From Streptacidiphilus sp. P02-A3a (lineage in GTDB: Bacteria > Actinomycetota > Actinomycetes > Streptomycetales > Streptomycetaceae), in NCBI RefSeq assembly GCF_014084105.1, contig NZ_CP048289.1:7945922-8009921 (forward strand): DNA of 64,000 nt, read 5' to 3'. Below, piece by piece: positions 53,109-61,751 of this stretch. Positions within the stretch are counted from its first letter, which is position 1. Every line of letters starts with the position of its first letter. A program made the translations under genes and the position numbers. The notes under the pieces were generated by a model. The model was not told where the DNA came from. It saw only the letters and a list, made by a program, of their open reading frames with translations, and searched no databases.

Positions 53109-55135
53109 ACAACAGCACCACCACCCTGACGGACCGACACCCGAGCGAGAGGGAGACCGACGTGGAAGCGGAAACGCTGGACACAGCCGCCGCCGACGTT
53201 AGGCAGCCCACGGACGAGGCGCAGTCGCCCGCCCGGCCCCCCAGTACCGCCGAACCCGCGCCGCCGCCCGGGGCCGCCGTGCTCCCGGCGCTCCCGGCGC
53301 TCCCGGTGCCCCCGGCGCTCCCGGTGCCCCCGGCCGAGGAGCTGCCGCCGGAGGGCGAGGACATCCCGGTCCCGCCCGGCGCCCCGCGCGCGCTGCTGCG
53401 TTCGCTGATGGGCCCGCACCGCACCCGGATCATCATCGCCATGGTGATGATCTGCGTGCAGCAGGCCGCGCTCCAGGTCGGCCCGCTGCTGGTGTCCGTC
53501 GCCATCGACCGGGCCATCCCGGCACTGCACGACCACAACGACGCCGGTCCGCTGATCGCGCTGACGTCCGCCTACCTCGGCTGCGCCGCGCTGGCCACAC
53601 TGTTGCAGCGCGCCTTCATCCGGCTGTCCGGGCTGATCAACCAGGACATCCTGCTCGACATGCGCCAGCGGATCTTCCGCCACGCGCAGCTGCTCAGCCT
53701 GGACTTCCACGAGCGCTACACCTCGGGCCGGATCATCTCCCGGGCCACCAGCGACGTGGACGCCGTGCGCGAGCTGCTGAACGAGGGCCTCCAGGAGCTG
53801 CTGTCCATGGCCCTGCAGATCCTCTACATCAGCGCCCTGCTGATCTACCTGGACTGGCGGCTCGGCCTGGTCTCGATAGCCTCGTTCGTGCCGGTGCTGC
53901 TGCTGCAACGCGCCTACCGGCGCCGGTCGCAGAGCATCTACCGGCGCTCGCGGACGGCGGTGGCCACGGTCATCGTCCGGTTCACCGAGACCATGAACGG
54001 CATCCGCCCGGTCCAGGCGTTCCGCCGCGAGGCGTCCAACGACGCCGTCTTCGGCCAGGCCAACGGCGAGTACTCGAAGGCCAACGCGGACAGCCTGATG
54101 GCGATGGGCTTCTTCGTCGCGCTCTCCCGGGCCACCGCCAACATCTGGATCAGCGGACTGGTCCTCTGGGGCGCCTACCTGGTGTCGACCAACGCCCTGG
54201 AACTGGGCGTGCTCGCGGCCTTCGTGCTCTACCTGCGCCGCCTGTACGACCCGATCGACCAGCTGGCGATGTTCGTCAACAGCTACCAGTCGGCCGCCGC
54301 CGCCCTGGAGAAGATCGCCGGGCTGCTGGCCCACGAGCCCTCCGTGCCGGAGCCGGTCACCGAGACCCCGCTGCCGGTCCAGCCCGAGGGCTCGCACACC
54401 GGCCGCGAGATCGTCTTCGACGGCGTGGACTTCACCTACCGCACCGGAAAGCAGGTGCTGCCGCACTTCGACCTGCGGATCCCCGCAGGCCAGAGCGTGG
54501 CCGTGGTCGGCGCCACCGGCGCGGGCAAGTCCACCCTGGCCAAGCTGCTCGCCCGGTTCTACGACCCGTCCGACGGCCGGGTGCTGCTGGACGGCGTGGA
54601 CCTGCGCGAGCTCAGCAGCACCGAGCTGCGCTCGGGCGTGGTGATGGTCACCCAGGAGTCCTTCCTGTTCTCCGGGACGGTCGCCGACAACATCGCCATC
54701 GGCCGCCCCGGGGCCACCCCCGAGGAGGTCGAGGCGGCGGCGAGGGCCATCGGCGCGCACGGCTTCATCAGCGAGCTCCCCGAGGGCTACCAGACCGACG
54801 TCCGCAAGCGCGGCGGCCGGATCTCGGCCGGTCAGCGGCAGCTGGTCGCCTTCGCCCGCGCCCTGCTGGCCGACCCGGCGGTGCTGATCCTGGACGAGGC
54901 CACCTCCTCACTGGACGTCCCCGGCGAACGCGCCGTCCAGGACGCCATGCAGACGGTCCTGGCCGGGCGCACCGCCGTGATCATCGCCCACCGGCTCTCC
55001 ACCGTGGAGATCGCCGACCGGGTCCTGGTCATGGAGCAGGGCCGGATCGTCGAGGACGGCACCCCCGCCGAACTGATCGCGGGCACCGGCCGCTTCAGCC
55101 GTCTCCACGAGGCCTGGCGCGACAGCCTGGTCTGA
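53105..55135 (+). CDS. ABC exporter half-transporter 2 (catalytic ATP site)
   Basis: A 676-residue partner of the previous gene. Head with a VLPALPALPVPPALPVPPAE repeat, six transmembrane helices, NBD with Walker A GATGAGKST (about 468-476), signature changed to RISAGQRQLVAFARAL (ISAGQ in place of LSGGQ, about 573), and Walker B VLILDEATSSLDV with the catalytic Glu (about 598). The changed signature pairs across the dimer with the weak Walker B of partner 1, so the complex has one dead and one working ATP site, as in known heterodimeric exporters. A 13-bp hairpin follows. Confidence 0.92.
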   Translation: MNNSTTTLTDRHPSERETDVEAETLDTAAADVRQPTDEAQSPARPPSTAEPAPPPGAAVLPALPALPVPPALPVPPAEELPPEGEDIPVPPGAPRALLRSLMGPHRTRIIIAMVMICVQQAALQVGPLLVSVAIDRAIPALHDHNDAGPLIALTSAYLGCAALATLLQRAFIRLSGLINQDILLDMRQRIFRHAQLLSLDFHERYTSGRIISRATSDVDAVRELLNEGLQELLSMALQILYISALLIYLDWRLGLVSIASFVPVLLLQRAYRRRSQSIYRRSRTAVATVIVRFTETMNGIRPVQAFRREASNDAVFGQANGEYSKANADSLMAMGFFVALSRATANIWISGLVLWGAYLVSTNALELGVLAAFVLYLRRLYDPIDQLAMFVNSYQSAAAALEKIAGLLAHEPSVPEPVTETPLPVQPEGSHTGREIVFDGVDFTYRTGKQVLPHFDLRIPAGQSVAVVGATGAGKSTLAKLLARFYDPSDGRVLLDGVDLRELSSTELRSGVVMVTQESFLFSGTVADNIAIGRPGATPEEVEAAARAIGAHGFISELPEGYQTDVRKRGGRISAGQRQLVAFARALLADPAVLILDEATSSLDVPGERAVQDAMQTVLAGRTAVIIAHRLSTVEIADRVLVMEQGRIVEDGTPAELIAGTGRFSRLHEAWRDSLV

Positions 55136-55166
55136 CCCCGCACCACTGAGTCCGCACCGCTACCAT

Positions 55167-55202
55167 GTGCCGCCCCCGGTTGCCCGTTCCCGGGGGCGGC
55201 AC
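55167..55202 (+). terminator. Hairpin after ABC exporter pair
   Basis: A 13-bp perfect stem (GTGCCGCCCCCGG / CCGGGGGCGGCAC) with a 10-base loop, 31 bases after the second exporter stop and before the zinc-ribbon gene. Confidence 0.75.
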
Positions 55203-55230
55203 ACCCGTCACCGCACCCGGGGGAACACCC

Positions 55231-55488
55231 ATGATCGTCTTCGGTACCCGCAGCTACCTCCACAACCTGGCCATGGTGGTCCTGGTCTGCGGACGCTGCC
55301 GCAACTCCGCCGCCCACGCCGTCCGGCGGCGGGTCGTCAAGTTCACCCTGTTCTTCATCCCGCTGTTCCCGGTCAGCTCGAAGTACACGACGCAGTGCAC
55401 CTCCTGCGGCGCCCAGAGCAAGCTGACCAAGGAGCAGGCCGACCAGCTCCAGTCCCCGGTCCCGCAGACCGCCGTCCCCCAGCCCTGA
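55231..55488 (+). CDS. Zinc-ribbon membrane-associated small protein
   Basis: An 85-residue protein with VCGRCRNSAAH and QCTSCGAQSK as the two CxxC knuckles of a zinc ribbon, and a hydrophobic segment between them (KFTLFFIPLFPVS). Starts MIVFGTRSYLHNLAMVV after GGGGGAA. This fold is a common small Streptomyces protein with no known function. The frame extends upstream to 55165 but through the terminator hairpin. Confidence 0.82.
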   Translation: MIVFGTRSYLHNLAMVVLVCGRCRNSAAHAVRRRVVKFTLFFIPLFPVSSKYTTQCTSCGAQSKLTKEQADQLQSPVPQTAVPQP

Positions 55489-55695
55489 CCACCGACACCG
55501 AACGCCCCGCCACCGTCATGCGGCCCGCCGACTCGTGGTGGACGCCCCTCCGGCCGGGTCGGACCCGACGGCCCCAGGCCCGAGGAGACCGACGGCTGAC
55601 CCCTGCTCACCGCGATCATCGCCCGCAACCGCCGGTCCCCTGCGTAGAGTTGGCGGTGGTTGGTCAACGGGGAACGCGAGGGGAACGGGGCACCC

Positions 55696-56859
55696 ATGCG
55701 CAGTAACGACGGCTACGGCGGCGCGGACATCACGGTCGACATCCCCCCGGGCGACCCGGCCGCCCTCCACCGACTCGCCGACACCCTCGACAGCTACGCC
55801 GCAGCGGTCGGCACCCTCGGCGACAACACGCTCTCGACCACAGCGGGCATCCGCAGCAAGGCCGCCTGGTCCGGCACCGCAGCCGACGCCTACTCCGCCT
55901 TCACCGGCACCACCTCGGGCAGCATCAAGGACTTACAACCCCACCTCAGCACGATCGCCTCCTCCGTGCGCAGCTACGCGACCACCCTCGACGCCGCCCA
56001 GAAGCAGATCGAGGCCATCCTCGACACCGCCAACAAGACGGCCACCCCCCAATCCCAACTCGCCACCGCCCAGCAGGCCGCAGCCCAGGCCCAACACGAC
56101 GTCGACGCCGCCGGAGCGAAAGCCAGCGGCGAAGTCGACGACGCGAAGAGCAGCATGGAGAAGTTCTTCGACGCCATCGAGCCCTACCGCAAGGCCAACG
56201 AGTGGATCCACCTCCCGGTGGACCTGGCCACCGACCCCCTCACCGAGAAGCTCCTGAAGAGCTTGGGAACCGGCTTGGACCTGGCGAGGGAGAGCGTCAA
56301 AGAGCTCAAAACGCAGTTGAGCGATGAATTCACCGAACAAGTCGGCAGCGTCGCGCACGACTTCGACCACGGTGAAGCGTCCATGGAGGACATCGACGCG
56401 GCCATGGCCAGGTATCAGACCGTCGCCGACGGCATTGAGGACGGGCTTGCCGACGCAAAAAGTGTCCTGGGGCGCTGGCGTGTCGGAAACGACTCCTTTG
56501 GCGGCGCGGCGATTCTCGGCGACGCCCTCACCATGGCGGACCCGGAGGACAAAGGCACGATGGGCGACGTCGACCGCTCCGCCGCCGGGGTCAACGCGGC
56601 AGCCGCTGGCTCAAGCCTCATCTACGAACTGGCCACGGCGAACTCGCTCGACGAGGTTCCAGGTATCGGTGAGGTGGTGATGGTCGCCGATGCGGGAACC
56701 GGGATCTACCTCGCTGGGGACTTCCTCTACCACAACGTCAAACCGTTCCACGATGCCTGCGACTTCGTCGGAAGCGGCGTGGCGACGGCTGCGAAGTCCA
56801 CCGCGCACGGCGTCTCCGAGGCAGCGCACAGCGTCGCGCACTTCTTCGACCACCTCTGA
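55696..56859 (+). CDS. WXG100/ESX-like putative secreted protein
   Basis: A 387-residue protein. Residues about 20-120 have the helix-turn-helix of WXG100 proteins with SKAAWSGTAADAYSAFTGTT (W-x-G). Two long coiled-coil-like stretches follow (AQKQIEAILDTANK; TAQQAAAQAQHDVDAAGAK). The C-terminal 120 residues (VPGIGEVVMVADAGTGIYLA, then FLYHNVKPFHDACDF) resemble the pre-toxin region of ESX-exported polymorphic toxins, but no known toxin domain is visible. ATG at 55696 sits in a gggaacggggcaccc context. It heads a group of four small genes in the same direction and may be exported by a type VII system encoded elsewhere. Confidence 0.7.
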   Translation: MRSNDGYGGADITVDIPPGDPAALHRLADTLDSYAAAVGTLGDNTLSTTAGIRSKAAWSGTAADAYSAFTGTTSGSIKDLQPHLSTIASSVRSYATTLDAAQKQIEAILDTANKTATPQSQLATAQQAAAQAQHDVDAAGAKASGEVDDAKSSMEKFFDAIEPYRKANEWIHLPVDLATDPLTEKLLKSLGTGLDLARESVKELKTQLSDEFTEQVGSVAHDFDHGEASMEDIDAAMARYQTVADGIEDGLADAKSVLGRWRVGNDSFGGAAILGDALTMADPEDKGTMGDVDRSAAGVNAAAAGSSLIYELATANSLDEVPGIGEVVMVADAGTGIYLAGDFLYHNVKPFHDACDFVGSGVATAAKSTAHGVSEAAHSVAHFFDHL

Positions 56860-56875
56860 GTCAAGGATCCGCACT

Positions 56876-57616
56876 GTGACAGACAGACCTCTAGATCATC
56901 CCGGTACGGGGCCAGCAGCCATCCTCTACGAGGAGCGACGCTGCGCCAACAGTTGGCAAGTGACTGCTTCGTGGGTCCTTGGCCTGCTGATCATTATCTG
57001 CGGTTTCACACTTGCCATCGTCACCAGAGACCTCCTGTTCGGGCTGATCAGTGCTGCCGGCATCCTCCTGTGGACCTCCATCGGCGGAAATGAGTACCTC
57101 CTCCATCGGCGTACCGGAATCCGGATCACCACGAGCCGACTGACTGTCGGTGCGGTGGCTCTGGTGGACGATCACGATCCCACTCGGCCCCCGGCGCTGG
57201 GATCGGTGACCCGCCTGGGCAGATGTGCCTACTCCTGTGACTGGGCGGGCATCAAATCCCTCACCATCGTGACGGACCCAAGAGCGATCAGAATGATGCG
57301 GCTGGACTCGGCGAACCTGAGCGCCGCTGTGAGTACGACACCCGCCAAAGGGCAACCGCGAGTGCACAAGCTCGGCCACCTCGTTCCGCCTTATACCAAG
57401 GCCGTGCTGATGATCTACGTCGATACATCCATCGCTTGTTTCCCGAAAGACCCACACACCCTGAAGAATGTGGTCAACATCCAGTCACCGACCTGGATCG
57501 TCCCGACTCGTCACCCTGACGCGCTCCGCAGGGCCCTTTCCACCTTTGCTCCCGCCGCGAGCATCAACCTGCTGGATCCCCTGAACTACCAACGCCCGTT
57601 CAGCGCGTGGCGCTAA
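56876..57616 (+). CDS. Membrane protein in the WXG100 group
   Basis: A 246-residue protein with a short soluble head, two transmembrane helices (about 31-50 and 54-72) and a soluble C-terminal domain of about 165 residues. It is not recognised. Its codon use is visibly less GC-biased than the surroundings (codons such as CTA, GAT, ATT, AGA), a possible sign of recent transfer. The start is a GTG at 56876, 17 bases past the stop of the WXG100 gene, after AAGGA. Its position right after a toxin-like gene makes an immunity or membrane partner role possible, but nothing in the sequence proves it. Confidence 0.65.
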   Translation: MTDRPLDHPGTGPAAILYEERRCANSWQVTASWVLGLLIIICGFTLAIVTRDLLFGLISAAGILLWTSIGGNEYLLHRRTGIRITTSRLTVGAVALVDDHDPTRPPALGSVTRLGRCAYSCDWAGIKSLTIVTDPRAIRMMRLDSANLSAAVSTTPAKGQPRVHKLGHLVPPYTKAVLMIYVDTSIACFPKDPHTLKNVVNIQSPTWIVPTRHPDALRRALSTFAPAASINLLDPLNYQRPFSAWR

Positions 57617-57646
57617 CCCATCCAACTCACCGTCCAGGAGCCGTAA

Positions 57647-57979
57647 ATGACGCAGCCACCCGCCCCCGCCGGGCAGACCGTCGTGGATCCCGGGGTGCTT
57701 GCCGCCGGGGTTGGCGAGATGGGGGCGCTTGTCGGGCAGTGTGAGGGGGCGACCAATGGCGCGGCGCAGGCGTTGGTCGGGATGCAGGCCGCCGTAGGCC
57801 ACCCCGGGTTGGCGGGTTCGCTCAACTCGGCGAACGAGACGGCCGTCCAGGTCATGCTCGCGGTGGGCAAGCTGCTCGCGTACGTCGGCGAGGGCCTGGG
57901 GCAGAGCGCGCAGCAGTACAGCGACACCGAGTCGGCCAACGTCGCGGTGATGAAGTCCGTCCATGCGACGATCGCCTGA
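57647..57979 (+). CDS. Small WXG100-like (ESX) helical protein
   Basis: A 110-residue helical hairpin protein of WXG100-like size: VVDPGVLAAGVGEMGALVGQ, then ALVGMQAAVGHPGLAGSLNS and VQVMLAVGKLLAYVGEGLGQ. The central WxG is not conserved. ATG follows CCAGGAGC. It is coupled by a TGATG overlap to the next gene. Likely a substrate or chaperone partner in the ESX-like group. Confidence 0.7.
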   Translation: MTQPPAPAGQTVVDPGVLAAGVGEMGALVGQCEGATNGAAQALVGMQAAVGHPGLAGSLNSANETAVQVMLAVGKLLAYVGEGLGQSAQQYSDTESANVAVMKSVHATIA

Positions 57980-58749
57980 TGCCCGGGCCCCGGCTCCGCC
58001 CGCGCGACATCGACGAGGCCGCCGCGATCCTCGCCATGGTTGACGCCTCCGGCGGCGCCCCGCTGCCCCAGCTCACCGACACCGACCTCTGCGTCTTCTC
58101 CGACGCCTTCGCCACCATGCTGGACCGCGACGTCTGGAAAGCCTGGCTGGCCCTGCCCGACCCGGAGCGGGTCCGCCGGGCGGAGTTGGCCCGTGGCTTC
58201 CTGCTGCACCGCCGCCTGCTGCGCGCCGTGCCTGACGCACCGCCCTCGCAGAGCCTGCGGATCCAGCCCAAGCTGGGGTTCATCCTGGCCGCCCGCCAGC
58301 ACCCCTCCTTCCTCGGCCTCTGCTCCGTCCCCGGCACCAGCCAGCCCTCCGCCCCGCACCTCTTCGGCCTCAGCGACGCGAGCCGCGCCGCCACCCCGGC
58401 CCTGCTGATGGAACAGGTCAGCGCGCGGCAACTGCCCGGCCTCGGCCACGTCCGCGAGTACGGCCTGCTCCGGCCGCACCGGGCGGCGAAGGTCCTGGCG
58501 TCCTGGATCGCGGGCACGCTCCGCGACCCGGCCAACCCCGCCTGCGCGCTCGACATCGTCACCCACTCGCCGCAGAGCCGACCGCACGTCGAGCGGGTCA
58601 CCGTCAGAGCGGCAAGCGCCGGCGCCTCGCTCCGCGTCGAGCACACCCGCCCGGACGGCAGCTACGTCCAGCGCGCCGGACTGGACGAACCCGCCCTCGC
58701 CGACCTCGTCACCCCGGTACTCACAGCCGCAGCCACCGCTCAGGGCTGA
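57979..58749 (+). CDS. ESX-group hypothetical protein (EspG-like layout)
   Basis: A 256-residue protein not recognised with confidence. It begins PRLRPRDIDEAAAILAMVDA and has a mixed alpha/beta pattern with late strands such as RVTVRAASAGASLRVEHTR and DGSYVQRAGL. Its size, position right behind a WXG100-like gene and coupling by TGATG are like ESX-associated chaperones of the EspG type. That link is only by context. It is convergent with the CxxC protein gene and overlaps it by 10 bases. Confidence 0.55.
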   Translation: MPGPRLRPRDIDEAAAILAMVDASGGAPLPQLTDTDLCVFSDAFATMLDRDVWKAWLALPDPERVRRAELARGFLLHRRLLRAVPDAPPSQSLRIQPKLGFILAARQHPSFLGLCSVPGTSQPSAPHLFGLSDASRAATPALLMEQVSARQLPGLGHVREYGLLRPHRAAKVLASWIAGTLRDPANPACALDIVTHSPQSRPHVERVTVRAASAGASLRVEHTRPDGSYVQRAGLDEPALADLVTPVLTAAATAQG

Positions 58750-59408
58750 TCAGCCAACTCCACCACCGTGCACCCCCGCAGCAACCGAACCGCCTGCACA
58801 GCCAACACCCAGGCAGCGGCGGGGTCGTGGTACCCCACCATGACCCCGCCGCCCATCCGCACCACCCCTCCCCGGCCCCGAGCGGGCGCGTAGAGCGCGC
58901 CGTACACACCCCAGGGCCGAGGGTCCGCGACCCGCACCGCGATCGCCCCCTCTCCCAGATGCGGGCACATCTGGATCGACAGCCGCGCGCAGGGAACGCA
59001 CAACGGCGGGTGCGTCGCCCCGACCCGCTCGGGCCAGCCCCGTGGCTCGACCGCGCGGTCATCGTGGAGCAGCCACAACCACCCCTCGTCGCTGCGCGCG
59101 GCCGGACCGGCGCAGACCTGGCACCGCAGCCCCTCCATCACCCCCCGCTGCCGCCGCGCATGCACCCGGTTGTACACCGGCCGCCCTCGCCCGGCTTGCC
59201 CAGCAACCCGCGACCAGAGAACCCCATGCGAATCGCGGTCTTCTGACTTCTCATCAGCAAAGCCGACACCCCGGCCCGAGGCTCTCAGAACAGGTAACCC
59301 CGCCCTCTGCTCAGCCGTCCACGCAGCGATATGCGGCACCACCTCAGGACGCCGCATCCGCCCACCCGGCTCTCCAGCGGAGCCACGACCGTTTGACTCG
59401 GCAGTCAT
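58740..59408 (-). CDS. Zinc-binding CxxC hypothetical protein
   Basis: A 222-residue protein with two zinc knuckles LRCQVCAGPA and LCVPCARLS, a GMRRPEVVPHIAAWTAE-like start and a Trp/Arg-rich middle. This family is common in Streptomyces next to GntR/UTRA regulators and in mobile regions; its function is unknown. Start at 59408 (MTAESN), with a MRRPEV Met possible. It is divergent from the UTRA-only gene across an AT-rich gap that includes TTTCGCGAAA (59506-59515). Confidence 0.7.
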   Translation of the reverse strand: MTAESNGRGSAGEPGGRMRRPEVVPHIAAWTAEQRAGLPVLRASGRGVGFADEKSEDRDSHGVLWSRVAGQAGRGRPVYNRVHARRQRGVMEGLRCQVCAGPAARSDEGWLWLLHDDRAVEPRGWPERVGATHPPLCVPCARLSIQMCPHLGEGAIAVRVADPRPWGVYGALYAPARGRGGVVRMGGGVMVGYHDPAAAWVLAVQAVRLLRGCTVVELADQP

Positions 59409-59599
59409 CTCACCGTTGCCCTTCGTTCGACATGAGAAACAGCACGCAGCGTTCACGCGAGATCACATCAGTAACAAATAATCAACACAGAGTAACCATA
59501 CTGCTTTTCGCGAAAGGCGGCAATGGCAGCCCGTGAACCGCTCCGCCTACTGTGGAGACGGACAAGGATCGGTGACCCACGGACGGCAGAGGAGCGGCA

Positions 59600-60142
59600 G
59601 TGGGCGACAGCGAGTGGGTGCACACGTCAGCCCCGTACGTGCGACCCCGCCAGCAGGGCCAACGGGATGCCTGGAGCGAGGAGACCGCCGCCCAGGGGCA
59701 TCGGGGTACTCAGCACATCGTTCATGCCCGCGAGATCCCCGCTCCGGCGGAGGTCGCCGCACTGCTCGGCGCCACCGAAGGGGTGGGCATCGTGGAGCGG
59801 CGCCGCATCATCTACCTGGAAGGGAACGCGACGGAACTGACCGATACCTACTATCCGGCGGACATCGCACGCGAAACGCCCCTCGCGGGCACAGCCAGGA
59901 TTCGCGGCGGGGCAGTGACCCTGCTGGCGGGCCTCGGCCACACCGGTCACCGGGTGCGGGAGGAGATCAGCGCCCGCATGCCGAGCCCGGCCGAACAGGA
60001 GTCACTGGGTCTGGGCGATCATGAGCCGGTCCTCCAACTGACCAGGGTCACCCTGGACTCCGAGGAGCAGCCGTTCCAGGTGGACGTGTCCGTCTTCCCC
60101 GCGAATACCCAGCGGCTGCGCTACGAGATGAGGATCGACTGA
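59600..60142 (+). CDS. UTRA-domain regulator lacking the GntR HTH
   Basis: A 180-residue protein that is only the UTRA ligand domain of HutC-type GntR regulators: EVAALLGATEGVGIVERRRI, then ETPLAGTARIRGGAVTLLAG and EEISARMPSPAEQESLGLGD. A GntR helix-turn-helix is absent; the GTG start has AGGAG at five bases, so the missing head is not a start-choice error. It is followed after one base by a full-length GntR gene, so it may modulate that protein by heterodimer formation. Confidence 0.75.
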   Translation: MGDSEWVHTSAPYVRPRQQGQRDAWSEETAAQGHRGTQHIVHAREIPAPAEVAALLGATEGVGIVERRRIIYLEGNATELTDTYYPADIARETPLAGTARIRGGAVTLLAGLGHTGHRVREEISARMPSPAEQESLGLGDHEPVLQLTRVTLDSEEQPFQVDVSVFPANTQRLRYEMRID

Positions 60143-60143
60143 C

Positions 60144-60911
60144 ATGCCGAAGGCAGACGAGAACGCGATCGACCGGCGTCCACTCCACCAGCGCATCGCG
60201 GCCGACCTGCGCGACGAGATCCTGGCCGGGGATCTGGCACCGGGAACAGCTCTGCCCTCAACGCCTCGGTTGAAGGAACGCTTCGACGCCTCGAACGCCA
60301 CGGTGCAGAAAGCGCTGCAGGTCCTCAAGGACGAACGCCTGGTGGTCGGCCGGGCAGGATCCGCCGTGACGGTCCGCGAACACCATCAGGAGATCGTCCG
60401 TCCAGCCGACTTCCAACTCCCAGCAGGACCGGGCGAGCCGTACAGTTGGATCACCGAGGCGAACCGGCGAGGCAAGCGGGCCGGCATTCGACTGCTGGAG
60501 GTCGCCGAGGTCCGGCCGCCGAGCGATGTCGCCACCCTCCTTGAACTGACGCAGGCAGAAACGGCGATGATGCGTCATCAGATTCTGTCCCACAACGGTG
60601 ACCCAGTCGAACTCGTGACCTGCTACTACCCGCTAGAGCTGGCTCGCGGAACCGCGCTGGCCGAAGCACGGAGGATTTCGGGCGGCACGCCGACCCTGCT
60701 CGCCGGGATGGGCCACCCGCCGCTCCGCACGGTGGACCGGGTCTCCGCGCGAGTCCCCACTCAGCAGCAGTACGAGGCCCTGCGCCTCCCGAGCGACCTG
60801 CCGATCCTGCGGACCCTCCGAGTCGTGTACAGCACCGGCGGCCGCCCGATCGAGGCCACGGTCATGGCTAAGGCGAGCCACCTTTACGAGCTTCACTACG
60901 AGTTCACCTGA
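60144..60911 (+). CDS. GntR/HutC-type regulator with UTRA domain
   Basis: A 255-residue transcription factor. Winged HTH at residues about 10-75: RPLHQRIAADLRDEILAGDL, then ASNATVQKALQVLKDERLVV. UTRA ligand domain about 95-250, ending IEATVMAKASHLYELHYEF. Its UTRA is similar to that of the HTH-less protein just upstream, suggesting a duplication in which one copy lost its DNA-binding part. It may control the upstream CxxC gene and itself. Confidence 0.88.
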   Translation: MPKADENAIDRRPLHQRIAADLRDEILAGDLAPGTALPSTPRLKERFDASNATVQKALQVLKDERLVVGRAGSAVTVREHHQEIVRPADFQLPAGPGEPYSWITEANRRGKRAGIRLLEVAEVRPPSDVATLLELTQAETAMMRHQILSHNGDPVELVTCYYPLELARGTALAEARRISGGTPTLLAGMGHPPLRTVDRVSARVPTQQQYEALRLPSDLPILRTLRVVYSTGGRPIEATVMAKASHLYELHYEFT

Positions 60912-61084
60912 CCGAATGCGCGCCGCGGCCCCCCGGAGGGGGCGTGCGGGGTTGGGGGTGCGCCGGTGGCTCGTTGATACCTTGGGGGATCGCGCGGATG
61001 GCGCAACCGGCTGGATCTCCTGTGCGTCCCCTGAGTGAGCGCAGGGTGCTGCGGCTCCTGAGGTATGGGCGAAGGGTGTGAGGG

Positions 61085-61729
61085 ATGACCGACTCGTGGG
61101 GTCGGCCGGAGGGGGAAGGCCAGCTGGGCGCTGTGCCGTTCCCGGGGGCCGCGCCGGTCGCGCAGGCTGTCGGGGGGCCGGTGTTCGCAGACGAGGACGA
61201 ACAGGGCGCGGGGGCGGGGGCCCCCGGACGTGGCCTGCCCGGGCCCCGGCGGCCGGAGCCGGGGGCGGAGCGCGAGCCCACGCCCCGGGCCGGGGCGACG
61301 GCGGTCGGCGGCGGGCGGGCGCAGCGGCGGCGGGGTACGGCGGCGGGGGGCGAGCGGCAGCTGCCGGGGGCGGTCCCGGCGCTGGTGCTGATCTGCCTGC
61401 CGCTGGTCGGCGCGCTGGCGGGGCAGGGCTCGGGCGCGCTGTTCTGGGCGGGGGCGCTGCTGGGGGCGGTACCGGCCGCGCTGCTCTGCTCGTCGCGCGG
61501 GGTGTGGTGGGTGGCCACCGGCGCCCCGCCGGTGGTGCTGCTGATGTCGCTGTTCGGGCACCTGGTGGCCAGCGGTTCGAGCAGGAGTACGGCGGCGCTG
61601 GCGACGCACCTGGTCGCCTGGGTCGCGGGGGCGTTCCCGGTGATGGTGCTGGCGGCGGTGGGGGCGGCACTGGTCGGTGTCGGACGATTCGCGCGGGGTC
61701 GGCTCGCGGCGAGGAGCAGTCGTGGTTGA
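61085..61729 (+). CDS. DUF6542 membrane protein
   Basis: A 214-residue protein with a Gly/Pro/Arg-rich head of about 85 residues and a C-terminal membrane region of four helices (LPGAVPALVLICLPLVGALA; ALFWAGALLGAVPAALLCSS; the last two around 143-200). I recognise the C-terminal part as DUF6542, which in Streptomyces often sits upstream of LCP proteins, as here. Function unknown, possibly related to wall polymer attachment. Confidence 0.7.
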   Translation: MTDSWGRPEGEGQLGAVPFPGAAPVAQAVGGPVFADEDEQGAGAGAPGRGLPGPRRPEPGAEREPTPRAGATAVGGGRAQRRRGTAAGGERQLPGAVPALVLICLPLVGALAGQGSGALFWAGALLGAVPAALLCSSRGVWWVATGAPPVVLLMSLFGHLVASGSSRSTAALATHLVAWVAGAFPVMVLAAVGAALVGVGRFARGRLAARSSRG

Positions 61730-61751
61730 CGGTCGAAAGGGGCGGGGCGCG

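Noticed and set aside
58740-60911. Integrated mobile element around the GntR/UTRA genes
   Set aside because: These families often occur in actinomycete integrative elements, but no integrase, excisionase, replication gene, tRNA or attachment repeat is seen.
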